In this document: piece after piece, positions 31,045 through 41,465 of the stretch
Position numbering within the stretch: position 1 is the stretch's first letter
Layout: each line of letters begins with the position of its first letter
Assembly: GCA_030267965.1 (NCBI GenBank)
Contig: BRYA01000582.1
Coordinates: 1-54,174 of the forward strand
DNA length: 54,174 bases
From: Triparma columacea
Lineage: Eukaryota; Sar; Bolidophyceae; Parmales; Triparmaceae
Direction of reading: 5' to 3'
Program-made: the position numbers and the translations under genes
The notes under the pieces: model-generated
Database searches by the model: none
Seen by the model: the letters and a program-made list of their open reading frames with translations, nothing else
Told to the model about the DNA's origin: nothing

Positions 31045-32547
31045 ATGTCGTATCCTAAATTATCCTACCTCGAAGTGTGCTGTGATACAGCCTCTTCCGC
31101 GATTTTGTCTTTGTCCCTCAACGCCCCGTCCCCGAGCAGCATCCCAAGCAATGCTACGACCCCTACCTCCCCCCCGATGGTAAAAGTGGAGCTCTGCAAG
31201 GCTGTGGAGGTCGGAGGACTCACCCCGTCGACCAGAGACGTTGTCAGGGTCATGAAGTACGTGAGTGAGAATGATTGCGTCGATAGGGGTTTTGTTACTT
31301 GTTTAATCAGACCAATTGCAGGCTCTTTCGTCTACGATGTGGATACCATTGAGGATTGTGAGAGGGATATTGTGGATATAATCGATGCCTGCAAGAAGGA
31401 AGGCGTAGATGTTCCTGGGGGGTTTGCGGTGGGGTTCATGTCGGACGAGGGAGAGGGAATGAGGGTGGAGGAGGGCTGGAAGTCCATGAAGAAAATGATA
31501 GATGGGATCCAAGAGGAAGGAATCGTTTGGACGATGCACAGGTGCATTGATGATGTCATTAGATGCGATGCGATGGTGGGAGATGTGAAGAAGTACGTTG
31601 ATTTCGCTAAGAAGACGGGTTTCAACAGAGTTTTGACAAGTGGGGGACACGGGACAGCACAGGAGGGGAGGAATACCATTAAGCTCATGAAGGAAGAGGC
31701 CGACAAGCTTGGTGGTATCGATATCGTCGCTGCTTCTGGGATTGATGCTTATAATGTTGAGGTTTTCGAGGGAATTTGCCACGCTGTTCATGTCGGAAGT
31801 GGCGCGAAGAAGCCGGTCGGTAATGACAACGGGAGTGTCGAGAAGTTGGGGCTGTTCGGGAGAAGGAAAGAGGTTGACAGAGTTAAGGTCGGCATTATTA
31901 GAAACGCGATGGCGAAAGGCGTTGATGCGGAAACGAAAAGGTTGCGGGAGCACAAGGACAAGAGGGTGGCACTTGAGAGTCCAGTGACACGTGAGGTGGT
32001 CAAAGGCGTGGTCAACAGCGTCCTTGAAGCGTATACCAACGCCATGTTGAGTGGTAAGGGTGGATACGTAGCGAAAATGGCTGTAAGTGACGCGGACACA
32101 GAGGACATCATGACGTGCGTCCAGAGCTTGGCTGTGTTCGAGAAGGAGCCTGACGCAGTGAATGCGACTGTTGAGACGTATAGGAGGGACGGAGGGTTAG
32201 GTGGAGGAGAGAGGGGGATGTACTTCTGCTTGCTGGTTAGGGAGGCCGGGGAACCAGTTGGGATGGCGTTCTTTTATTTTGCATATAGTACGTGGGAGGG
32301 GAGGGTTTTGTATTTGGAGGACCTTTATATCGAGGAGAAGCATAGGGGCAAGGGTGTGGGGGGGGTGTTGATGAGGACTCTTGCAAAAATCAGTGTGAGG
32401 ATGGACTGCAAGAGGTTTCAGTGGCAGGCTTTAGACTGGAATGTTAAGGCGATTGGCTTCTACGAGAAGATTGGGGCGAAGGTTTTGACGGAGTGGGTTA
32501 ACTTGAGAATTGAGGGTGATAAGTTGGAAGAGTATGCAGCGGGTTAA
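31045..32547 (+). CDS. CutC-family domain fused to a spermidine/diamine-type GNAT acetyltransferase
   Basis: A single exon of 500 residues starting at the first ATG; upstream the frame opens only at GTG. Residues about 4-230 are a CutC TIM barrel: YLEVCCDTASSA, VELCKAVEVGGLTPS, VYDVDTIEDCERDI, TMHRCIDDV, RVLTSGG and GIDAYNVE. CutC proteins were linked to copper handling, though their catalytic role is debated (family knowledge). Residues about 340-495 are a GNAT domain very like spermidine/diamine N1-acetyltransferase: LAVFEKEPDAV, MAFFYFAYSTWEG, YLEDLYI, the acetyl-CoA loop HRGKGVGG, WQALDWN and AIGFYEKIGA. About 100 charged residues link them with no intron, stop or in-frame Met pattern suggesting two genes. 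The pairing implies a link between metal or aromatic metabolism and polyamine or diamine acetylation, which is speculative. It converges on the rhodanese-methyltransferase gene (60 bp between stops). Confidence 0.88.
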   Translation: MSYPKLSYLEVCCDTASSAILSLSLNAPSPSSIPSNATTPTSPPMVKVELCKAVEVGGLTPSTRDVVRVMKYVSENDCVDRGFVTCLIRPIAGSFVYDVDTIEDCERDIVDIIDACKKEGVDVPGGFAVGFMSDEGEGMRVEEGWKSMKKMIDGIQEEGIVWTMHRCIDDVIRCDAMVGDVKKYVDFAKKTGFNRVLTSGGHGTAQEGRNTIKLMKEEADKLGGIDIVAASGIDAYNVEVFEGICHAVHVGSGAKKPVGNDNGSVEKLGLFGRRKEVDRVKVGIIRNAMAKGVDAETKRLREHKDKRVALESPVTREVVKGVVNSVLEAYTNAMLSGKGGYVAKMAVSDADTEDIMTCVQSLAVFEKEPDAVNATVETYRRDGGLGGGERGMYFCLLVREAGEPVGMAFFYFAYSTWEGRVLYLEDLYIEEKHRGKGVGGVLMRTLAKISVRMDCKRFQWQALDWNVKAIGFYEKIGAKVLTEWVNLRIEGDKLEEYAAG

Positions 32548-32607
32548 TTCAAATGGCTTGTGTGGTTCGAAAGTTTACAGCATTGTTTTCAATTTCACAA
32601 CATGGTT

Positions 32608-33840
32608 TTAATTATGATCGCCTCCTTGATCATCACGCTTCCGTTTCCCTTCTTTCATATTTTTCCCAACCTCCCTTCTGACCACGAAATTAATTAATGT
32701 TCTGCCCACGTCTGAGTCCTTCACCCTGCAGCGAGGGAAATGGACGTTTAGTTAGTAGTGGTTGCGTTGCGCAATGGATTTTGTGCCTTCCTTTGCCTTT
32801 GGCCCGCTCTCACCTATCGTTCCGTAATATCTTCCAGTCCCCACCCTCCTCCACGCACTTGAACATACCCTCCATCTCACCCAACTTTAGAACGTCCGAA
32901 ATTGAAGGGTGGTCATAGTTGAAGGTACCGTCCAAATCTACAACGAAGTGAGAAAGCGCAAACACACAACCGATGGGGAGGTTTGAGGAAAGATGAGAGA
33001 AGAGAGGCAGGTTCATGTACCGCACGGCGTAGCAGCAGTTGATGGGGTGGGGGAGGGAGGCCATGTAAGCATCAAACAGAGGGAGCTTCTTCAGATCCAG
33101 TAGCTGCAGAAGGAACGCATTAGTACTTAGAATTGGATTGGTTGGCGTATCGCGGTGTTTCACCCTCTGTCAATTCTCACCTCATGGGAAGAGTTGTTGG
33201 AAACTCCACGTTTGGACCAAAGGGGGAGAGACCGTCGAGCGGAACCCTTGTGCTTGTCAATGCCCACGACAGTCACGGAGGGGTTTGACGACAGTAGAGA
33301 CTCGGAGAGGTAACAGACATCGCGACCAGCACCAGAGCCGAGATCGAGGATTATTGAAATGGGGGAGGGGAGGTTAAGGAGCAGGGGGAGAAGAATTGAG
33401 GATACCATTGAGTCAGGCTTCCAGAGTCGAGGGAGGGGTGAAGGTGGGATGTAGGGGCTTCGGATGATGTGAGGAGAGAGGGTTGGGGAGGGGGGAAAGA
33501 GAGAGGAAGAGGACACAAAGTGTCGAACTTTCCATGGGGTCCGGGAGGCACCAGTATTCCTTGACACTTTGGAGGTGAAGAGGGTAGCGACCTCCTCCAG
33601 AGTCGTCTCAGACGGGTCAAATATCACGTCGAACTCAACATTGCGAGGAGGGAGCTCGCAGGAGGAGGACCCGTCTAAAAGGGTAGGAAAGTGAAGGTGA
33701 ACTAGAGGCATTTGAGCAGGGGGCTGATAGCGGACTGAGGTAAACGAGGTAAGCGAACGAACATCAATTACAGGGAGTGGAGGATCATTAAGAAAGGCAA
33801 ATGGATCAGCGGGGAAGGCAGATGGGTCTGAGGGCTCCAT
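32608..33840 (-). CDS. Rhodanese-like plus class I methyltransferase protein
   Basis: Exons 33181-33840, 32814-33103 and 32608-32725 join in phase to 355 residues. The N-terminal third (VIDVRSLTSF, then PLVHLHFPTLL) looks like a rhodanese-type domain without a clear active-site Cys. The centre has the AdoMet-binding motif IILDLGSGAGRDVCYL followed by VVGIDKH (acidic residue after strand 2), and after the first intron VRYMNLPLF continues the fold. The last exon is very basic (KRKRDD). The family resembles rhodanese-methyltransferase proteins of fungi and protists; substrate unknown. The last exon depends on a GTGAGA donor at 32813; without splicing the protein would stop after ILRND-R. Confidence 0.75.
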
Positions 33841-34435
33841 TAGAATTGGTGAGTGGAAGCGAGGATGGTGGAGAGGGGGAAAGTAGAGGGGTAGAGGGGT
33901 ATAGAAGGTCAGATTCGTGGTTTTATAGAGGAGAATTGGCCGCTTTGAGCTTCTATCGAGCTCAAATTCTGTCTACGTTTAAAATCAAATTTAGTCTAAA
34001 ATTTTGCAGAACCCCGTTTTCAATTGCTTCAAATATAAAATTTTCAATTTATATCAAATACTATATGATTAAAAAGCTCTCATTTAGCTTTAAATATATT
34101 ATATGGTCTAATTTAAAAACTTAGTATATTAATTTTATCATGATTTTTTAAATAATCAACAAATATCACTAATATAGTATATTATACAATATAATTAATA
34201 ATCTGTGCTCAATTGTAATTGAAATATCTATTAAGAAAAGTCATATATAAATTTACGTAATAGCATCTACACCAATGATGATAATCTAAATTTTAATCTC
34301 CATGATCATTAGACATCATCAAATCATTTGAAGAAACAAAAAGGTGATCATCATCGTCAAAAAATATAATTAAGCCTTTTCCACCTCTCTTGGCACCCAA
34401 GATTTACTGTATAACCGTTCGTAGGCCTATTCACC
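33841..34435. other. Divergent intergenic region with an AT-rich island
   Basis: Nearly 600 bp separate two divergent start codons. From about 33960 to 34380 the base composition is far richer in A and T than anywhere else in the window, with many TATA and AATT runs. No ORF, tRNA or repeat unit is recognisable. It may be a promoter, an organelle-derived insertion or an origin-like element. Confidence 0.55.
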
Positions 34436-36363
34436 ATGGCCTCCAATTTAGAAAGTATAGAGGGGGATATATGCAGATTTTGCTTTGATCCTGCTACTCC
34501 CGATTCACCACTAATCTCGCCCTGCTCCTGTGGAGGGTCGGTGAAGTACTTGCATCTGTCTTGCCTGAGGAAGTGGCAGAGGATGGTGGTTGTCGATCAG
34601 CATACACATCCGGCTTTCTACGAGGATGACAAACGACACCATGTCTGTAATATTTGCAAGTCACCCTATACTTGCCCCCCCCCTACCCGGGAGGAGCTCA
34701 TGCGATCCTTTACTGGTGCTGAGATTGCCTCCCTCATCGCTCCCAACAGAATCATTGGTTCGCATGCGATCTTCAGCGAGACATTGAATCGCGAGATTAC
34801 TAGTAGTAGTAGAACGGCCGCGGAGATCGAGATTGTCCACCCTGGGTTGCGTTCTTATCTCCATTGGATTCGTGGGGCTTACCTGATAACCGAAGTGGAC
34901 ACTGACACTGGCCTTCAGGAAATCGAGCTTGAGTCTGGCGACCTCGGCATGCTTGCTTCTCTCCAGGATGAGATAAGGGGGGAGGGAAGGACGTATAGGT
35001 GAGACTGGTTTAAAGCAAGTTGGGTAGAGAAGTTAGGGTTTCGGTTACATGGTACTTTTCAGTTAGGGTTCATGACCTCCTCATCGCACAATCCACACCA
35101 ACGAAATGCTCGGTCGTCGCTTCGCTCGTCTTACCTCCTAGGCTGGACATACCCGACCCCCCTCCTGCCCGCCCTCCTCCCCCATCCCCCTCCTCCCCTC
35201 CTCCTCCTCCTCCCCAATCTCTCTCCCGTGAGGAGCTCCTCTGTTCCCGCAAGTCTCCAAATGGCAATGTTCTTGTACGCTATGTAGGTGAGTTTTGTCA
35301 AGAATACGCCGGCAGAGTTCCCTCTCTCTTCCCTTTCTTATCAAGTACCACAACCCTTTCACGTGCAGCCACTGACGGTCCCTCCACGGGCGACGACCAC
35401 ATCCTCGCCATCAACCTCGCGCGTCCATTGGCCTCACTCGAATCATTCATGAAGTCTCACGTTGCTTCCTGCTACCACAAGGCCAAGCGAAAGGTGAGAG
35501 TGACGAAAAGTGGAGAATCATGAAGCATTGCGAAGATACCTTGTCTAACACATCCCTATAAATCGTAGCGGCCTGCCTTCCAATTCGACGATATATCGAT
35601 CGTCCATTACAGCGGGGGTCCTTGTGACGACGACAAGATTAGGTGCTGTTTCGTTTTGGGAGGTAATGGGAAGGGCTGGACGATGGTCAAGAGCCTCACC
35701 ATGGCCCTCCTTTTGGCGGCTCATCGCGCCTCCCCTCCATCTCCCCCCTCTCCCCTCTCCCCCCCCCTCTTCTCGGGCGCAACTATAAAAGTAACTGGCC
35801 TCATTGCTCGAGAAGATTTGAACGGCGAGCTCGGTGTAGTGCTAAAGTACATTCCAGATCTCGGCCGTTGGAATGTCCGGCTCCGAAATGGTCTCGGAAT
35901 ACAGATCAAGCCCTCCAATCTCCTTCCTCACGACAACTTGGCCCGCGGAACTGTCATGGCTTTTTGGGGTGATGCAAGGTGGTCGAGGGCCCAGTTGCTT
36001 GGCGAGATTGCGAGGGGTCACTGGGGTCTTTGTAAGGCGAGGTGAGATGGATGTTGGACTACATAGTGATGGATGGTTGATGGCATCACAACTCACCTGC
36101 CCACCCCCCCGCTCCTCTCCACCCCCGCACTCAGCATCACTGACCTTCTCTCTGAGGGTGTGTGGGCGGGTTTGGACGGTCGTCTAGTTTTCGCGCCCGT
36201 CACCGCCATGACCGACGAGACCATGCTCCGTAGTCGTCAGGAGATGGAGGCGATGAGGCGAAATTTCGTCGCCGGGGAGGGCGATAACGAAGATGGCGAG
36301 GAGGCGGAGGAGGAGGTTGAGGAGGAGGTAGACACGAGTATCGACACGAGTATGGAAGACTAA
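34436..36363 (+). CDS. RING-CH (MARCH-type) E3 ubiquitin-ligase-like protein
   Basis: Exons 34436-34998, 35067-35287, 35369-35493, 35569-36041 and 36135-36363 join in phase to 536 residues. The ATG has a good context (CACCATGG). Residues 13-75 form a C4HC3 RING-CH finger: CRFC, CSCGG, LHLSCLRKWQ and CNIC, so zinc binding and E2 recruitment are expected (family knowledge). Unlike most MARCH proteins there is no obvious transmembrane pair after the finger. A Pro-rich linker follows, then a segment (LGVVLKYIPDLGRW, VRLRNGLGIQIKPSNLLP) that looks like a small beta domain often found after MYND or RING fingers in algal proteins, and a very acidic C-terminus (EEEVEEEVDT). The substrate is unknown. 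Confidence 0.85.
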
Positions 36364-36436
36364 GTTAAGTTGTCCCTTCTGTAAAAACAGGTCGAAAATT
36401 TACATAACAAGCAACAACCCCTCTTCCCCCCTCCCT

Positions 36437-37263
36437 CTACTCCTTCTTCGTCACTATCGTGTCCTGAAGTTTCTGGTAGGCGATTTTCTGCTCTTCCTGT
36501 TGCTTCCTGAGTTCTTCAATGAGCTCTGCCTCAGTATTCTCAAGTACCGTGAGCTTCTTCTCCGCCTCCTCCCTCTTCTTCGCCTCGTCTTCCATCTTCT
36601 TCTTGTACTGCTCCTTGAGCTTAGCTATCCTCTCCTCCTCCTGTTTTTTCTTTATGGCGAGCATCTCCAGCCTCTTCTTCTTGATCGCTTCGATCTTTGC
36701 GGCCCTCTCCTTCTTCTCCTTGGCCTCCCTCTCGGCCTTGAGCTTCAAGATCACATCCTTCCTCATCCCTTCCGGTCCCGTTGTTTTGAAATGTGTCCCT
36801 CCGTGAATCCACGGTCCATTCAGCTGCTCCTCCTCCTCCCTCTTTTTCCTAACCGGTTTCGGAATCTTCGCCAGCTCCTTCCTCTTTTGGCTTTCCATCT
36901 TCATGACCTGTATCTCCTTCTGTCTCTTCATCGCCTCCACCGTCCTCTTCTTTGCCCTCTCCATTTCATCCTTCAGGTGCTGGATGCGATTGGCCAACAG
37001 CTGAGAGTCATACTCTGCGCGCTGCGTTATGGAGCAGGGGGTGTTGGGGAAAGAGAACCAATTTGAGTCAGAGTGCGCGGCAACATCTCCCTTTACCACC
37101 CTCCCCCCCTTCCAACATTCCCCCCCCCCGGTTCCAAGGTACTGGTTGTGGCCCCCAATCCCACTCTACTCACCTTCCTGGCATTTCTCTCGTCCAGAAT
37201 TCTTCGCGCTTGTACAGCAACGGCTTGATTCTGGGAACGTGAAGGCGGATGAGACATTGACAT
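36437..37263 (-). CDS. Coiled-coil protein, unrecognised
   Basis: Exons 37174-37263 and 36437-37021 (intron 37022-37173, phase 0) give 224 residues from the first ATG (MSMSHPPSR). Almost the whole protein is Lys/Glu-rich heptad-like helix (KKRTVEAMKRQKE, EEERIAKLKEQYKKK). A short conserved-looking break, GPWIHGGTHF, interrupts the helix in the middle. It is likely a structural or cytoskeletal coiled coil; I do not recognise a family. It converges on the RING-CH gene (73 bp between stops) and diverges from the Y14 gene (214 bp). Confidence 0.75.
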
Positions 37264-37477
37264 TGTAAATAACAGCTCAACTTTCTGCAACCTAACAGTT
37301 GAGTCGAGGGGGGTTCCAAAAAGGGTATTTAGAACTACGAGAGAGGATTAGTTTCGATATTCCCGAGATTTGCGTCCACACCGGTGTCAAGGGGGCAAAG
37401 TCGACCTGCGAAAGCGGATTCAAAGTATTTTGAGGTGGTAAAATTTTTAGGTTTCCTTTAGGGTTGCTTGGGCGCGA

Positions 37478-38260
37478 ATGAGCCAAGTAGGCAGGGGATT
37501 CAGCGAGCAATCGCAATCCACTCGCCTTCACCAGGGCCGAATAGGTAGTGGTGGATCAAGGTGAGCGAGCATTTGCCGGGTGCACTTGGGCGGAGGTCAA
37601 TTTTTGGACGCTGTGTCTTTTTTTTAGACATAAATTGTGGATGAAGGAGTGTAAGATAATTGTTGCCATCTACGAGGCGTATTTAAATTCCATATAAACC
37701 GACAAAAGAGAGAGATATTCCATGCAGCTCTACCAATGGAGACGAACCCCAAATTAATAGGCAAATTGTATCCCCTCTAACCCCCTCCAACCAAATTATG
37801 CCGCCCCGATCAATACAGCTACGAAGCTTCATCCACTGAAACATCATCTGGACCTCAGAGATCTATCGAAGGATGGATCTTGATAGGTACAAACATCCAT
37901 GAGGAGGTGAGACATGGGAAGTAGGCAAAAAGATGGGGAAATAAGAGATGAGCGATGGGGTATTCGAGGAGTGAAGGGCGGGAAGGATATTGGACTGAGG
38001 GACTCCTGTGTGTACTGATTTGCACTTTGCTTACCCCACCACTCCACCCCCAGGCATCAGAAGATGACATCGAGGAGCTCTTTAGCGACCACGGTTACAT
38101 CCAGCACATGACAGTGAACCGCGACCGAAAAATGGGCCGAATAAAGTCGGTGCTGGTGGAATACGGGGAAAAGAGTGAGGCCCAGGACGCCGTCAACAAC
38201 CTGGACGGGTCTAAACTCTTGGGGCAAAAGATCACCGTTGATTGGGCTTTCATCAAATGA
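37478..38260 (+). CDS. RBM8A: RNA-binding protein Y14, exon junction complex core
   Basis: Three short exons, 37478-37560, 37819-37906 and 38054-38260, join in phase to 125 residues. Together they rebuild a Y14: a GRGF-containing N-terminus, GPQRSIEGWILI, then NIHEE joined to ASEDDIEELFSDHG, and the RRM end GQKITVDWAFIK. Y14 pairs with Mago on spliced mRNA and acts in mRNA localisation and nonsense-mediated decay (known). The order and wording of motifs are close to animal and plant Y14, but the N-terminus is shorter (the human protein has about 174 residues) and lacks the usual C-terminal Arg-rich tail. No single frame covers the gene, so it is easily missed. An AATAAA follows at 38295. The first exon is the least certain. 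Confidence 0.85.
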
Positions 38261-38294
38261 TGAAACGGATTTAAGGGTCCTATTTCCTGTACAA

Positions 38295-38300
38295 AATAAA
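38295..38300 (+). terminator. Poly(A) signal AATAAA of the Y14 gene
   Basis: AATAAA 35 bp downstream of the stop codon, the usual position for a poly(A) signal. Confidence 0.5.
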
Positions 38301-38503
38301 ATTCAATTTTTTATCATTGCGATCGCTGAATAGAATGAAGAAAAAGAAAAGACGCACAAGGCATGACTCATGAATCCCACACTAATTTTTCATCTTCAAT
38401 TCCTTCCTTCCTCTAACACCAACGCCCGTAAAAACGCGGCTCCATCTCTAAAAACATCTCTCTATCACGACTTGTACCCCGTAACCGCCTTACCTGTCAC
38501 ATA

Positions 38504-39958
38504 ATGCTTAAATACTTTGGATTTCACCCCGAGCCCATCAATCAAATGGCAATATATCATGCAGGGAAACAATATGAGAGCCAACTCTTGGAGAGTGGCC
38601 GAACTAGCAAAAATCGTGACATGAAAATGGACGTGTATGACGTAGATATTTCCCAAGGGCAGAATACCACCAAGGACTGGATACATACTGTGGAAGTGAT
38701 GAACAAGAAAGGGTCAGTGCCGCGAGCGATAGCGGCGGCGGCGGCAGCAGCAGCTGGTTAGAAGCCATCAGTCTAACTCTTCCCTCCCCCTCCCCCCCTC
38801 CCCCACAATCCCTCAGCAATAAAAAATCTGAGTCCACCCCGGTCGTAATCCTCCATGGTTATGGCAATGGGATAGGTTACCTCTTCAAGAACCTCCTCCC
38901 TCTCGCCTCCCTCCTCCCTAACCGCAAGATCTTCGGTCTTGACATGTTGGGTTTTGGCCTAAGTTCCCGTCCCTCTTGGGATTCATACATGAAGACGACC
39001 TCCCCCCCCCCTCCCACCCTCTCCCCCGTCCCCCCCACAATTTCTCTCGCCGAGTCCTGGTTCGTCGACTCCCTCGAGCGCTGGCGCTCCTCCCAGGGGC
39101 TGGGGAAGCTGGTTTTAGCGGGGCACTCTCTGGGTGGGTACCTGGCAGTCGCGTACGCCGAGAGGTACCCGGAGAGGGTGGAGAGAATTGTGCTGCTTTC
39201 ACCGGTCGGGGTGCCACACCCGGACGAGGAGAAGAGCAAGGAGAAGATCAAGAGTGCCCCTTTGAGGTGAGGCGTGGAATTTTTTGAGAAAAACAAAGGA
39301 AAAAACAAACTAACAATCCTCCACCCCACTTTCATCTTCGACCGCTCGCAGGTTCAGAATGCTGATAAAGACAGTCCGTTTCTTCTGGGGTCTTGGCTGC
39401 ACCCCAATGTCCGTCCTCCGTAGTCTCCCATCCTCCCGTGGTAAGAAGTTAGTCGACGGTTACGTATACAACAGGCTCCGAGGTCTCTCCGACGAGGACA
39501 AGGAGAGTCTCGCAGGTTACTTCTTCTCGATAAACACCCTCCCAGGATCCGGCGAGTACTGCCTCCACGAGATCCTCAAGGTCGGGGCATACGCCCGGGC
39601 CCCACTCGTCGACAGGATCCCGAACTTGAGGGTGGGGGGTGGGGTGGGCTTCGTGTACGGTAGCCACGACTGGATGGACGTTGACGGGGGACTTCAAGTA
39701 CAGGAGGTTATGGAGGCCTCTAAGGGTGGGGACGGGGGGTGTGAGGTTAGGGTGGTTGAGGGGGCTGGACACCTGCTAATGCTGGAGAACCCGGAGGAGA
39801 CTAACAGGATTATCGCGGAGCTTGTGGGGGGGGGAGGGAAAAGGAAGAAGGGGGACAGGAGCTGGAGGCACCACGGGCAGGCTGACAAGACTGGGTGGGT
39901 GAGGATGAAGGGGGAGGAAATTGGGGGGGAAGGAAAGACGGGCGAAACGAGAGTGTAG
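38504..39958 (+). CDS. Alpha/beta hydrolase of the ABHD4/5 (CGI-58) group
   Basis: Exons 38504-38712, 38817-39266 and 39352-39958 join in phase to 421 residues. The fold is clear: VVILHGYGNGIG (oxyanion strand), GLDMLGFGLSSRP, the nucleophile elbow GHSLGG, LLSPVGVPHPDE, FVYGSHDWMD with the acid, and GAGHLLMLENPEETN with the catalytic His. These follow the ABHD4/ABHD5 pattern. Human CGI-58 has Asn at the nucleophile position and is an activator only; here Ser is kept, as in plant CGI-58, so lipase or acyltransferase activity is possible (family knowledge). A poly-C tract precedes the first acceptor. The C-terminal 45 residues are Gly/Lys rich and probably disordered. Confidence 0.88.
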
Positions 39959-40071
39959 AAAAATATCAAAGCCAAATCGAGTAGGTTTTTTATCGAAGGG
40001 GTTAAAGAGTGCGTTTGATCTCCTTTTGATACATTCTTATCTCTCTCCCTCCCCCCCCCCCTCCCCCCAAG

Positions 40072-41409
40072 TCACGAAGGAGAGTAGAAAACCCCTCCCG
40101 CGTACGAGACGCTGCTATCTTGAATGTCAACTACCTCGCTGCTCTTCTCGTACCTGAAGTTGGGGGTAGGGGGTGGGGGCTTTGGTTAGTGTGTTTCCCC
40201 TCCCCCCCCTCCTGCTTCTAATTTCCCGTCCCTTTTTCCTCACCTTACGAATCTGAACTCCCCACCATCCCCCCCCCCTTCCCCCCCCTTCCCGTATCTC
40301 CCCTCCGCGGCATATAGGAAGCACTCTATAGGGTGTCTCCCGCATATGGTGTTCCTAGTCCTATTTATATAATCGACGAACCCCCCCGGTGACAGGCTCT
40401 CAATCTCCGACATCCCCTCCTGGTCAAGGTCCGCAATCATTTGTGAAACGGAAGGGTGGTTCGAGAAGGGGGTGTAACCGAACCTCCTACCCCAGTGGCA
40501 AAAGTCGCTGCTTACGACGGTGAAGGAGGTGGGGGAGAAGAGGTAGGGGGAGAGGGTAGAACCGATTAGACGGCTCGTGGAGGGAGAGGTGGAACCTACC
40601 ATGAAGGGGACGAGCAAGGCGGGGGAGTTGTACGCATTCAACAGCTGTGCAATTAGGGGGTACTGCGGGACGCGGGTGGGGGGGGGGTTGGAGTTTTACA
40701 ATGTGGGTTCTTATGCTTGTGCTTGTGTGTGCGTGTTGTTGTGTGTTCCTGTTCGTGGTGTTCGTGTTGCTTGTTCTGGTTGTGTGTTCGNNNNNNNNNN
40801 NNNNCCCCCCCCCTCCCCCCCCCCTTCTTCTCACCTGCATCTCCCCGCTGTGTTCATCCTCGTCCTCCTCCTTAGTAATGTTAGTGACCTCCACCCCCGC
40901 CTCCCTCATCCTCTCCATAGCCTCCCCCATCATAGCCCTGTCAACCTCCAAGTCACCGACGGGGGTGGAGACCTTGGTGCAGGGGGAAACGCCGACGCCG
41001 GGGAGGTGAACGTGGTGGGAGGGGTGGAGGACAAAGACGTGGGTTAGGGGGGGAGATGAGGAGGATTGCAGACGAGCCTCGAGGCCGAGATGGAAGGCAC
41101 AACCGGCAGTGGGACCGGAGTAGGAGTATCCGGCGTGTGGGGAGATGATGGCGGAGGGGATGTTGGAGGGTTGTGATGATAATGAGGAGGGTTGAGATGA
41201 TGAGGAGGGTTGTGATGATGAGGGTGCCTTGTTTGGTGGCGTTGTTAGGAAGTTATTTAATTGATTTGATAGCTTTGTTGGATTTGATTGGTACCATGAT
41301 CCTGTGTGTGTGTGTGTGTGTGTGGGTGTTGGTGTGAGTGTGTGTATAATGTGCGTGTATGTGTGTGTATAGTGTTACCTGCGTGAGAAGCTTTTCTTTC
41401 AGTTGTCAT
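40072..41409 (-). CDS. MEMO1: MEMO1-family protein
   Basis: Exons 41379-41409, 40835-41301, 40244-40662 and 40072-40153 join in phase to 332 residues. The first exon has only 10 codons (ending KASHAG) and completes the family start HAGSWYQ across a TG-repeat intron. Further motifs are ISPHAGYSYSGPTAG, LHPSHHVHLPG, STPVGDLEVD, SSDFCHWGRRFGYTP, NTICGRHPIE and the C-terminal DSSVSYAGG. MEMO1 resembles class III dioxygenases; it binds metal through His/Cys in these motifs and is linked to redox, copper/iron handling and motility (known). The second intron contains a 14-base N gap (40791-40804), so that intron is not fully known. Ser-Gln-Pro repeats (about 41158-41225) sit between SWY and the first core strand. 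The start codon is 56 bp from that of the divergent zinc-finger gene. Confidence 0.93.
40791..40804. other. Assembly gap (14 N) in MEMO1 intron 2
   Basis: Fourteen N bases flanked by poly-C on one side and a GTGTTCGTG-rich stretch on the other, inside the intron 40663-40834. The real length is unknown; coding sequence is not touched. Confidence 0.95.
41302..41378. repeat. TG microsatellite forming MEMO1 intron 1
   Basis: This 77-nt intron is almost wholly TG dinucleotides on the + strand (CA on the coding strand) with short breaks. Confidence 0.85.
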
Positions 41410-41465
41410 ATTTCAATGGAATTTGATACAATCGATGTAGGGTTGATAAAAGAGGATTTATTACG
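41410..41465. promoter_or_regulatory. 56-bp gap between divergent start codons
   Basis: The whole space between the MEMO1 and zinc-finger ATGs. It is AT-rich with no repeat. A shared core promoter is inferred. Confidence 0.45.
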
